Source: Chloroflexota bacterium
GTDB lineage: Bacteria; Chloroflexota; UBA6077
DNA: 6,487 nt
Assembly (NCBI GenBank): GCA_021786215.1
Contig: JAJYNT010000252.1
Location: 1 to 6,487 of the forward strand
Direction of reading: 5' to 3'
Made by a program: the position numbers and the translations under genes. Position 1 is the stretch's first letter, and each line of letters begins with the position of its first letter. Positions 1 to 6,161 of this stretch are shown in pieces. The notes below the pieces were generated by a model. The model was not told the DNA's origin. It searched no databases and saw nothing but the letters and a program-made list of their open reading frames with translations.

Positions 1-1
1 G

Positions 2-490
2 TTGCTACTGCTCGACAAACAGGGCGAGAGCTACGTTGTCCTCACGAAACGCACCGACGGTGTGGCCAACCACAAGGGCCAGATCTCCCTCCCGGGGGGA
101 GCCGTGGAACCCACCGACAGATCTCTGCTTGAGACGGCGCTACGGGAAACTCGCGAGGAGCTGGGGATAGAAACGAGCCAGATGGAGATCGTTGGCCAGC
201 TGGCGGACGTCTACACCCCGGCCAGCAACTTCAACATCACCCCGTTCGTCGCCCGGTTGGCGGGCACCCCCGTATACCGGCCCGATCCGATAGAGGTGGC
301 AGAGGTGATCGAGGTACCCCTGGCAGTCATCCAGGACCGCTCGATATGGTGGGAGGATGATCGGCCCGACACCGCGGGCCGGGCCGGTGACAAGGTCTAC
401 TTCTTTCGCTATGGGAATCACGTCGTCTGGGGAGCCACAGCGCACATCCTAAAGCAGTTTATTGAACGACCAGAGCTCGGGCAACCGTAA
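2..490 (+). CDS. Nudix hydrolase, CoA pyrophosphatase (NudL/NUDT7-8) type, 5' partial
   Basis: Likely hydrolyses a nucleoside diphosphate-linked compound, with coenzyme A and its derivatives (to phosphopantetheine and 3',5'-ADP) the best guess. The 162 visible residues hold a GQISLPGG segment (residues 26-33), the extended signature seen before the Nudix box in the CoA-pyrophosphatase group. It is followed by RETREELGI (48-56), whose R48, E49, E52 and E53 match the metal-binding REUxEExGU core. A VVWGATAHIL segment near the C-terminus (about 141-150) matches the VWGxTAxI ending of E. coli NudL. The frame is open from base 2 and begins inside a beta-strand-like LLLLD stretch. Family members have roughly 30-40 more residues before this point, so the true start is outside the window. 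The gene ends with TAA 28 bases before the convergent SirB1 gene. Nudix membership is certain; the CoA substrate is inferred from the signature. Confidence 0.88.
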   Translation: MLLLDKQGESYVVLTKRTDGVANHKGQISLPGGAVEPTDRSLLETALRETREELGIETSQMEIVGQLADVYTPASNFNITPFVARLAGTPVYRPDPIEVAEVIEVPLAVIQDRSIWWEDDRPDTAGRAGDKVYFFRYGNHVVWGATAHILKQFIERPELGQP

Positions 491-518
491 CGCCACCTCT
501 CCCCGCGGGCGCCGGTCC

Positions 519-1379
519 CTACTCTTCGGCCGTCACGGACGAGCTCCCGTGCCGGAGAAGTCGACGCATCGCCCGCACGTTGCGTTTCACCGTCTCCACA
601 TCCCCAGCATCCCGCGAGTATTCGAGATAGCACTCCAGATCCTCCACAGCACCTTCCAGTTCCCCTAGTTGGTATCGCAACATCCCCCTATCGCGGATCT
701 CGTCCAGGTCCCATGGGGCGAGGAGCAGTAGCAACTCCACCATGCCCAACGCCTTCTCGCGCTGCCGAGAGGCCAAATAGATCGTCTTCAGATTGTGGAT
801 TGCCCGGGAGAGGATCTGGCGCTTGGTGACCGCTCCGAGCATGAACGGTTGAAAAGATACCGCACCACCATAGATCTGCCCCACTTTCGCGGCGCAGTCT
901 TCTGGTGACAAGACCTGCCCGCCGTTGAATGGATCCACAAAGATCTCATCAGTGGGATGGGGGTGCTTCACGATAAAATGGCCGGGGAGGCCAACACCCA
1001 AGACCTCGAACCCGGCCCTTCTGGCTACTTCCATGTATACCAAAGAGAGGGATAACGGTATCCCCTTGCGATGATCCAGGACATCGCTCAGAAAGCTAGA
1101 GCGGGGATCAAAGTACCCGTCCTCGGTTCCAGCAAAACCCAGTTCCGAGAAGAGATAACGACTCAATCCGGCGGCCACAGTCAAGGGATGGCGCTCCGCT
1201 CCGATTCGATCGCGGACCTCTTCAGCCATCCGACTGAACTGACGGAAGTAAAGGGACATATCGAGAGAAGGGTATTCCTCCCTAGCTATCAGCAGCGCGG
1301 CGGTTGTGAGATCGATATCGCCGTCGGGTTGCCGCACCAAAATCTCAAATTCGCGCCTGTTTACCTCTATGCCTGTCAT
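519..1379 (-). CDS. SirB1 family protein (transglutaminase-like fold plus TPR-like C-terminus)
   Basis: A 286-residue complete protein of the SirB1/YchA family; the biochemical function of this family is not established. The N-terminal half carries the family landmarks: YFDPRSSFLSDVLDHRKGIP (residues 89-108), GVGLPGHFIVKHP (128-140) and DPFNGG (149-154), followed by D161-C162. These mark the transglutaminase-like core-2 domain, in which the usual catalytic Cys motif of true transglutaminases is not evident. Residues about 185-275 are helical and TPR-like, containing AIHNLKTIYLASRQREKAL and a second repeat around RYQLGELEGAVEDLECYL. The ATG start follows a weak GGGG ribosome site with 6-base spacing, and the length fits the family. 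It lies 152 bases downstream of the hydrogenase-like operon on the same strand and may have its own promoter. It faces the Nudix gene tail to tail. Nothing links it mechanistically to the operon. Confidence 0.9.
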   Translation of the reverse strand: MTGIEVNRREFEILVRQPDGDIDLTTAALLIAREEYPSLDMSLYFRQFSRMAEEVRDRIGAERHPLTVAAGLSRYLFSELGFAGTEDGYFDPRSSFLSDVLDHRKGIPLSLSLVYMEVARRAGFEVLGVGLPGHFIVKHPHPTDEIFVDPFNGGQVLSPEDCAAKVGQIYGGAVSFQPFMLGAVTKRQILSRAIHNLKTIYLASRQREKALGMVELLLLLAPWDLDEIRDRGMLRYQLGELEGAVEDLECYLEYSRDAGDVETVKRNVRAMRRLLRHGSSSVTAEE

Positions 1380-1531
1380 GAAGTACCCCAGCCCGCTGAA
1401 GAGGATTGGACTTCACCCGGCCTTCACCGGAGCGCCGGTCTTAGCATACCACCTCGACCTCTTCTAAGCCTAACGGACAGGAGGCTGGAAGATGGCCTCT
1501 TGGTTCTGCAGCTGGGAGATGAGCGTGGAGC
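1380..1531. other. intergenic gap between the hydrogenase-like operon and the SirB1 gene
   Basis: This 152-base stretch is the only non-coding gap of note. Two short inverted repeats are present: ACCGG-AGCG-CCGGT at 1426-1439, and GAGGC/GCCTC arms at 1481-1485 and 1495-1499 that can extend by wobble pairs. Neither is followed by a T-run on the minus strand, so a classical intrinsic terminator is not supported. A rho-dependent end of the operon, or read-through into the SirB1 gene, remains possible. No tRNA or small gene is evident. Confidence 0.5.
1443..1451 (-). promoter_or_regulatory. possible extended -10 element upstream of the SirB1 gene
   Basis: Reading the minus strand, TGGTATGCT resembles an extended -10 box (TGn followed by TATGCT, 4 of 6 matches to TATAAT). 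It sits 63 bases before the SirB1 start codon, inside the 152-base gap after the operon. I see no convincing -35 hexamer at 16-18 bases upstream. An extended -10 promoter can act without one, but a chance match is equally possible. Confidence 0.18.
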
Positions 1532-2413
1532 TCAATGCGGCGCGGAGAGCTCGGTCCGCTTCATCTTCGGCTCCAGCCGCCCTACCGCGACGAGGAGCCC
1601 GTATATGAGCGCCTGAGGGCTGGGAGGATCGCCGGGGATGTACGCGTCCACGGGCAGACAGCGATCCACACCGCCCGCCACAGCATAGCTTCCCTGGAGC
1701 ACGCCACCGCCACAGGCCTCATCACCGGCAGCGACGACCAGCCTCGGCCAAGGCATCGCCTCGTAGGTCGCTCGCAAAGCCGGCTCCAAGTGGCGGGTTA
1801 CCGCGCCCGTGACGAGCAACAAATCGGCGTGCCGGGGTGAGGCCACGAAGTCGATACCCAGCCGCTGGACGTCGTAGATCGGGTTGAGCAGGGCGGAGAT
1901 CTCCCAGTCACAGCTGTTGTCCGAGCCGGCCGCCATGTGGCGGATGTGGAGGGAACGTCGGAGGAGAAGGCGTATCCGCCGCTGCAGCCGATCGACCCCA
2001 TCCCCCAGATCCCCGATCTCACGAAGGGTCCCCAACGATACCGGGGCTTGTGCCGTCGCACCGCTCCCCCCCGCTATCACCGGCCCGTGGCTCACCCCCA
2101 CGATCAGTTCCTCGCGCGAGCGGGTTGCCAACTCGAACTCCGGGACCATCGCGATAGCCCCCTTCGAACAGGCCTCCTCGCAGAGACCGCAAGAAACGCA
2201 ACGGGCGATATCCAACTGCCATCGCCGCGGTACTGCCCCAACCGGACTCAGGGTGATTGCGCCGGACGGACAGGCCTCGACGCAGGACCCCGTGGTATCG
2301 CAACGATCGAGATCGATCCAGGGCCGGCCGCGGCCGCCCCCTACCTTGGGCTGCCCCGGGTAGGGCTCCGTGACCCGCCCCGTGCGCAGACTTGTTCGTA
2401 TTATGTCAAACAT
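1532..2413 (-). CDS. fused ferredoxin / NuoB-like small subunit of a Hyf-type complex (HyfH-HyfI fusion) with altered cluster ligands
   Basis: A 293-residue protein joining two subunits that are separate in E. coli hydrogenase-4. Residues about 32-90 form a two-cluster ferredoxin domain. Its second motif, C72-x2-C75-x2-C78-x3-C82, is complete. The first, C38-x5-C44-x3-C48-P, lacks the second cysteine (T41 sits there). A linker rich in Gly and Ala (about 112-124) leads to the NuoB-like domain (about 155-283), recognised by SLHIRH, NPIYDVQRLGIDF, ASPRHADLLLVTGAVTR and LPVDAYIPGDPP. In relatives four cysteines here hold the proximal [4Fe-4S] cluster. Aligned against HycG/NuoB motifs, they are D165, C168, E232 and D262, so three are lost. 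The ATG at 2413 is preferred over the in-frame TTG at 2440 because AGGGGAGGA lies 4-5 bases before it. It is the last gene of the operon, 16 bases after the large subunit. The family is certain; redox function is in doubt. Confidence 0.9.
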   Translation of the reverse strand: MFDIIRTSLRTGRVTEPYPGQPKVGGGRGRPWIDLDRCDTTGSCVEACPSGAITLSPVGAVPRRWQLDIARCVSCGLCEEACSKGAIAMVPEFELATRSREELIVGVSHGPVIAGGSGATAQAPVSLGTLREIGDLGDGVDRLQRRIRLLLRRSLHIRHMAAGSDNSCDWEISALLNPIYDVQRLGIDFVASPRHADLLLVTGAVTRHLEPALRATYEAMPWPRLVVAAGDEACGGGVLQGSYAVAGGVDRCLPVDAYIPGDPPSPQALIYGLLVAVGRLEPKMKRTELSAPH

Positions 2414-2417
2414 CCAA

Positions 2418-2426
2418 TCCTCCCCT
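2418..2426 (-). promoter_or_regulatory. ribosome binding site of the ferredoxin/NuoB-like fusion gene
   Basis: AGGGGAGGA on the minus strand, with its GGAGG core 5 bases before the ATG at 2413, is an almost ideal Shine-Dalgarno site. It fixes the start at that ATG. The alternative in-frame TTG at 2440 overlaps the end of the preceding gene, and the nine extra residues it would add do not look like part of the domain. Confidence 0.8.
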
Positions 2427-2429
2427 GGC

Positions 2430-4022
2430 TCAGCGATCAAGACAGGAGTAGCAGAGCTCGAAACTCTTGTTGATGAGGGGAAAGTCGGGCACCATGTTGC
2501 CCGGCACAGCCAGCGCTACGATGGGCCAGTTGCAGTAGGAGGCCGAACGAACGCGATAGCGATCGATACGGCCGTCGGGACCGGTTCGCACCCAGTGGAG
2601 GTCTTCCCCCCGTGGCGACTCGGTGACGCCGAGACCGGTACAATAGGGAGGCAGGACCCCCACCACCACAGCCAGCGCTCCCCCGGGCAACGTCTCCACC
2701 AGTTGCCGAGCTATGGCAAAGGATGCCAGAGCCTCGTCGATCCTCACCAGGGTGCGAGCTCGCACGTCCCCTTCGTTGCGGACCGGCACCGGGAAGCCAA
2801 GCCTCCCGTAAGCAGCATGAGGGTGGTCGCGACGAGCATCCCGATCGATACCACTCGCCCGGGCCGCCACCCCCACCGCACCGAGATCGCGGGCCGCCTC
2901 GGTCGGCACAATGCCCGTCCCGATCAGCCGATCCAAGAAGGGCTCGGTGGATAGCATCATGTCGACGAACCGCCGGAAACCATCCTCGACCTGTCGCAGG
3001 GTTTCGGCGGCGTCGCCCAAGGCTTCAGCCTCGAGATCCCGCCGCAGCCCACCCACCCGATTGACCCCGCGCAAGAAGCGGTGGCCGGTGAGCCGCTGAT
3101 TGAGTCGTTGAAGCTCCTCCCTGAGCCGCCCTCCCTGGCTGGTGCCCACCGCGAAGCCCACACCCGCACAGATGTTCCCCAGGTCGCCTACGTGGTTGTA
3201 CAGCCTCTCCAACTCCAGCAGCAGGGTGCGCACAGCGGCCGCCCGGGCAGGGATTTCCACCTCTGCGATGGTCTCGATTGCCTGACAGTAGGCTACGGAG
3301 TGGGAGTAGGCGCAGACGCCGCAGATCCGTTCGGCGATCTGGAGCCCCTGATCGGCCGTCTTGCCCTCGGCCAGCTTCTCCAGCCCTCGATGGCTGTAGA
3401 AGAGCCGCGTCTCCAGGTGAAGCACGACCTCACCCACTGCCGCAAAGCGGAAGTGGCCCGGCTCAATAACCCCTGCGTGGATCGGGCCCACCGGGATCTC
3501 CACGATCCCCTCGCCGTGAAGATGGTGAAATCGATGCTTGACCCCTTCAACCTTCGGCACCGGTATGGCGGGATCAAAGTCCTTACGTAGTGGGTGAACT
3601 CCCGCCGGCCAATCGTCGTGCAGAACCAGCCTGCGCGGGTCGGGATGGCCTTCGGGAACCAGCCCCAGCAGGTCCCGAACCTCCCGCTCGTACCAGTGAG
3701 CCGCCGGCAGCTTGGGCGTCACCGAGGAAAAGTGGGGCGTGCCGGGATCGACCGAGGTTTCCACACTCACCCATCGACCGCCCGCGGAGAAGACGTAAAC
3801 CAGTCCGAAGGAGCCCGTTCGAGCCCTGTCGTCTACCCCCACCATAGTGGCGAGCGGCGCCTGAAGCCGATCGTGAACGGCCACACAGCTATCCACCAGT
3901 CGGTCCGGCGGCACCTCCAGGTGGAGATCACCGTTCGGCTCGCGCCGCACCTTCATCTCAGCACCCAGTCCCTGCAGGCCGGACAGCAGATCCTGTCGTT
4001 CCTCATCAACCACCGTCGTCAC
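2430..4022 (-). CDS. HyfG/HycE-like large subunit (NuoC-NuoD fusion) of a group 4 [NiFe]-hydrogenase-type complex
   Basis: A 530-residue catalytic-type subunit of a membrane-bound Hyf/Hyc-like complex, facing the cytoplasm and paired with the NuoB-like subunit. Residues about 1-150 are the NuoC-like (30 kDa) domain, ending in the hallmark WYEREVRDLLGL, EGHPDPRRLVLHDDWP and GVHPLRKDFD. Residues about 170-530 are the NuoD-like domain: IPVGPIHAGVIEPGHFRF, the L1 motif RICGVCAYSH (C234, C237), RRDHPHAAYGRLG, ESPRGEDLHWV and the L2 motif C524-Y-S-C527. All four NiFe-ligand cysteines are present. Two oddities stand out: the usual Asp-Pro before the first L2 cysteine is Glu-Leu, and the protein stops three residues after C527 (LDR), so there is no C-terminal tail for an endopeptidase to remove. 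The GTG start overlaps the hyfF-like stop by four bases (GTGA) and has a good ribosome site. No maturation genes are visible. Confidence 0.93.
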   Translation of the reverse strand: MTTVVDEERQDLLSGLQGLGAEMKVRREPNGDLHLEVPPDRLVDSCVAVHDRLQAPLATMVGVDDRARTGSFGLVYVFSAGGRWVSVETSVDPGTPHFSSVTPKLPAAHWYEREVRDLLGLVPEGHPDPRRLVLHDDWPAGVHPLRKDFDPAIPVPKVEGVKHRFHHLHGEGIVEIPVGPIHAGVIEPGHFRFAAVGEVVLHLETRLFYSHRGLEKLAEGKTADQGLQIAERICGVCAYSHSVAYCQAIETIAEVEIPARAAAVRTLLLELERLYNHVGDLGNICAGVGFAVGTSQGGRLREELQRLNQRLTGHRFLRGVNRVGGLRRDLEAEALGDAAETLRQVEDGFRRFVDMMLSTEPFLDRLIGTGIVPTEAARDLGAVGVAARASGIDRDARRDHPHAAYGRLGFPVPVRNEGDVRARTLVRIDEALASFAIARQLVETLPGGALAVVVGVLPPYCTGLGVTESPRGEDLHWVRTGPDGRIDRYRVRSASYCNWPIVALAVPGNMVPDFPLINKSFELCYSCLDR

Positions 4023-5488
4023 AGCCCACCTCTCGAGAAAATGAGTGCTACCTGCTGGACTGCCTGCCCCACCGGTACGGGGAGGTAAACACCGAATAGA
4101 AGGACGAAGGCCGTCGGCACCGCCACGGCCACGGCCCCAAAGGGCCCTACCAGTGTCGAGGAGAGCTGCTGCCTGGGACGTCCGAAGGCCATCTCCAGCG
4201 CATGGCCGAAGGCGCCCGCGAAGACTATCGCCAGCGCGATGATGAGGACGACGCCTACGGCCGCGTAGCCCTGGGCGAAACTCGCGCCTACGATGCCAAA
4301 CTCGGTCACGAAGATGGCGAAGGGCGGCACGCCGGTGATGGCAAGGGTTCCCATCAGCAGAAGGGTCCCGATCGCCGGCATGGCCTGCAGGGCGTTGCGG
4401 ATGCGCGACATCTGAGTCGTTCCGTAGTGCTGGGATAGGTTTCCAGCTACGAAGAAGAGCAGCGCCTTCGCCATCGCATGATTGAACAGGTGCAGCAGGC
4501 CGGCAAAGAGGCCGAGAGGGCCGCCGAGTCCAATGGCCGTCGTGATCAGCCCCAGATGCTCGACGCTGTGATAGGCCAACAGCCGCTTCAAGTCGCGCTG
4601 AACCAGGATGAAAGGCACCGCCACGACCACCGAAAGAAGGCCGAAGCCCAGCAGAAGATGGGAGGAGAACTCGGGGCCAACGGTACGTGCCACGATCAGG
4701 TGGAAGCGAATGACCCCGTAAAGGCCACACTTCAGCAGCACTCCCGACAGAACAGCGCTCACCGGAGAGGGCGCCTGGCTGTGGGCGTCCGGCAGCCAGG
4801 TATGGAGAGGCACAAACCCGGCTTTAGTGCCAAACCCCACCAGAACGAAGACGAAGGCCAGCTTCATCAGCCCCGGATCCAACTGGCCGGCATGCTCCAT
4901 AAGGGTGGTCCAGGAGAGGCTAGCCTCTCCCCCGAGCTGCTGCGCCGCGGCGTAGTAGGTGAGCAGGATGCCGAAGAGGGCGAAGGTGATCCCCACAGTG
5001 CAGAGAATCAGATACTTCCAGGCAGCCTCCAACGCTGCCTCGGTCCTGTAGAAGCCGACCAGGAGGGCTGAGACCAGCGTAGTGGCCTCGATGGCCACCC
5101 AGAGCAGCCCCAGATTGTTGACGGTCCCGGTAACAAGCATCGTCCAGACGAACATGTGGTAGCCCAGGTAGTACCAGCCCACCTGGTTGGGCAGCACCTT
5201 CCCGTGCTCGACGTCTCGCCTCAGGTAGCCGATGGAGTAGAGGGCAGCCAAGAAGCCCACCACGACGACCACCACCAGGAGCAACGCACCGAGTGCATCC
5301 ACGTAGAGCAGGTCGTTGAGGGCCCTGACCGGGCCTCCCCCGAACACCCGTAGCGCCAGGGCGATCCCCGCCCCCAGGGTGGCCGTCGCCCCCACCACAT
5401 TCACCCATTCCCTCCAGGACGGGAGCGGCAGCAAACGGCACAGAATGCCGGTGAGTAACGGAACGGTGAGAAGAAACAGTAGATCCAT
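4019..5488 (-). CDS. HyfF-like (NuoL/M/N, Mrp antiporter-type) proton-pumping membrane subunit
   Basis: A 489-residue polytopic membrane protein of the complex I antiporter-like family, closest by motif to hydrogenase-4 component F. It presumably forms an ion (proton) channel in the membrane arm. The charged residues expected along the half-channels are visible: E134 in LLWVAIEATTLVSALL, K222 in FGTKAGFVPLHTWLPDAH, K253 in SGVLLKCGLYGVIRF, H333 and H337 with K341 in LHLFNHAMAKALLFF, and E396 in PPFAIFVTEFGIV. About 13-14 hydrophobic segments span the chain, and the length matches E. coli HyfF (around 500 residues). The ATG is 3 bases after the hyfE-like stop, with a GAGAGGG ribosome site; the stop overlaps the large-subunit start. 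I see no missing key residue, so the membrane arm looks competent for ion movement even though the small subunit's clusters are altered. Confidence 0.93.
   Translation of the reverse strand: MDLLFLLTVPLLTGILCRLLPLPSWREWVNVVGATATLGAGIALALRVFGGGPVRALNDLLYVDALGALLLVVVVVVGFLAALYSIGYLRRDVEHGKVLPNQVGWYYLGYHMFVWTMLVTGTVNNLGLLWVAIEATTLVSALLVGFYRTEAALEAAWKYLILCTVGITFALFGILLTYYAAAQQLGGEASLSWTTLMEHAGQLDPGLMKLAFVFVLVGFGTKAGFVPLHTWLPDAHSQAPSPVSAVLSGVLLKCGLYGVIRFHLIVARTVGPEFSSHLLLGFGLLSVVVAVPFILVQRDLKRLLAYHSVEHLGLITTAIGLGGPLGLFAGLLHLFNHAMAKALLFFVAGNLSQHYGTTQMSRIRNALQAMPAIGTLLLMGTLAITGVPPFAIFVTEFGIVGASFAQGYAAVGVVLIIALAIVFAGAFGHALEMAFGRPRQQLSSTLVGPFGAVAVAVPTAFVLLFGVYLPVPVGQAVQQVALIFSRGGL
4025..4034 (-). promoter_or_regulatory. 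ribosome binding site and GTGA overlap deciding the large-subunit start
   Basis: GAGAGGTGGG on the minus strand lies within the last codons of the hyfF-like gene, with GAGAGG 6 bases before a GTG at 4022. That GTG shares bases with the upstream TGA stop (GTGA), a typical translational-coupling arrangement. The reading frame stays open a further 708 bases upstream inside the hyfF-like gene, but that stretch shows no domain signature, so the GTG is chosen. Confidence 0.75.
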
Positions 5489-5491
5489 CGG

Positions 5492-6160
5492 TTACCCTCT
5501 CAGCATCTGGAGGCGATCGGTATTGATTGTGTCGAAGGTGCGGTGGATCTGGCGAACCACGAAGCCCATGACCAGAACAGCGACTACCAGATCGATGGCG
5601 ACCCCCAGCTCGACGGCGAGGGGGAGACCGTTCGTGGCCACCACCGCCATCAGGTAAAGCCCATTTTCCATAGCGACGATGCCCACCACCTGACTGAGGG
5701 CCTTCTTTCGGATCAGCATCGTCAGCAGACCGAGGAGCAGCATCGAGACGGCAGCCGGCAGCGCGTTGCGGGTGAGAAACTCACCCGCTACCGAGATGGG
5801 ACCAACCACGTAGTAGGCCACCAACACCAGACCGATGGCCAGCAGCAATGAGAGCCTCGAGGACACGACCACCTCGATCTCTCTCCTGACCCGCACCTCG
5901 CGCAAGGCGGCAAGCATTATCCAGGGCACCACGATCACCTTGACAACTACCGTTATGGCAACCGCCACGAAAGCGTGAGCGCTCCCCAGGGTGCAGGCAA
6001 CCACTGCGGCTGCACTCGCCAGCAGCACCCCCTGCCCTGCCAGCAGCCAGATAGCGTTGTCCAGCCGCCGGACCAGCACCAATCCCAGCCCCGTTACCAG
6101 CAGCAGCAGCGCGAGAATATCCAGCAGACCTCGTGCGGTCTGGAGGTCAAGTAGTATCAT
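5492..6160 (-). CDS. HyfE-like membrane subunit (NuoK-related C-terminal half)
   Basis: A 222-residue integral membrane protein, close in length to E. coli HyfE (about 216). It has six to seven hydrophobic segments, roughly at residues 11-30, 36-58, 61-85, 104-122, 133-150, 155-175 and 182-203. The segment QVVGIVAMENGLYLMAVV (about 157-174) carries the conserved glutamate (E165) of the NuoK-like half, and VVVKVIVVPWI (71-81) places a lysine (K74) inside a membrane span. Both are typical of this subunit and likely lie on the ion path. The start is the ATG at 6160, not the longer open frame reaching 6274: it follows a GGGGG ribosome site with 6-base spacing, and the extra 38 residues are polar, Trp-rich and would overlap the upstream gene. 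Only one base separates it from the hyfC-like stop, so no hyfD is inserted here. Confidence 0.88.
   Translation of the reverse strand: MILLDLQTARGLLDILALLLLVTGLGLVLVRRLDNAIWLLAGQGVLLASAAAVVACTLGSAHAFVAVAITVVVKVIVVPWIMLAALREVRVRREIEVVVSSRLSLLLAIGLVLVAYYVVGPISVAGEFLTRNALPAAVSMLLLGLLTMLIRKKALSQVVGIVAMENGLYLMAVVATNGLPLAVELGVAIDLVVAVLVMGFVVRQIHRTFDTINTDRLQMLRG
5495..5501 (-). promoter_or_regulatory. ribosome binding site of the HyfF-like gene
   Basis: GAGAGGG on the minus strand lies in the last codons of the hyfE-like gene, 6 bases before the ATG at 5488. It spans the junction with the upstream TAA stop, which is consistent with translational coupling of the two membrane subunits. Confidence 0.65.
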
Positions 6161-6161
6161 G

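Noticed and set aside
524..560. Imperfect inverted repeat (about 12 pairs with an internal loop and a mismatch) just after the Nudix stop, inside the 3' end of the SirB1 gene; possible shared terminator
   Set aside because: No T-run follows on either strand, and it lies in codons of a conserved-length protein; a GC-rich chance structure is as likely.
1479..1501. Hairpin after the operon as an intrinsic terminator
   Set aside because: The perfect stem is only five pairs plus wobbles, and the minus-strand sequence after it has no T-run.
1071..1616. Plus-strand open frame of 181 codons across the SirB1 start and the intergenic gap
   Set aside because: It lies antisense to the conserved SirB1 coding region, has no recognisable motif, and its composition mirrors the opposite strand. 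Other long plus-strand frames over the hyf-like genes are rejected for the same reason.
4023..4730. Open frame extending the large-subunit gene 236 codons upstream through the hyfF-like gene
   Set aside because: The extension is rich in Arg, Gly and Pro, shows no domain signature, and overlaps a well-conserved membrane gene. The GTG at 4022 has a good ribosome site and a GTGA overlap.
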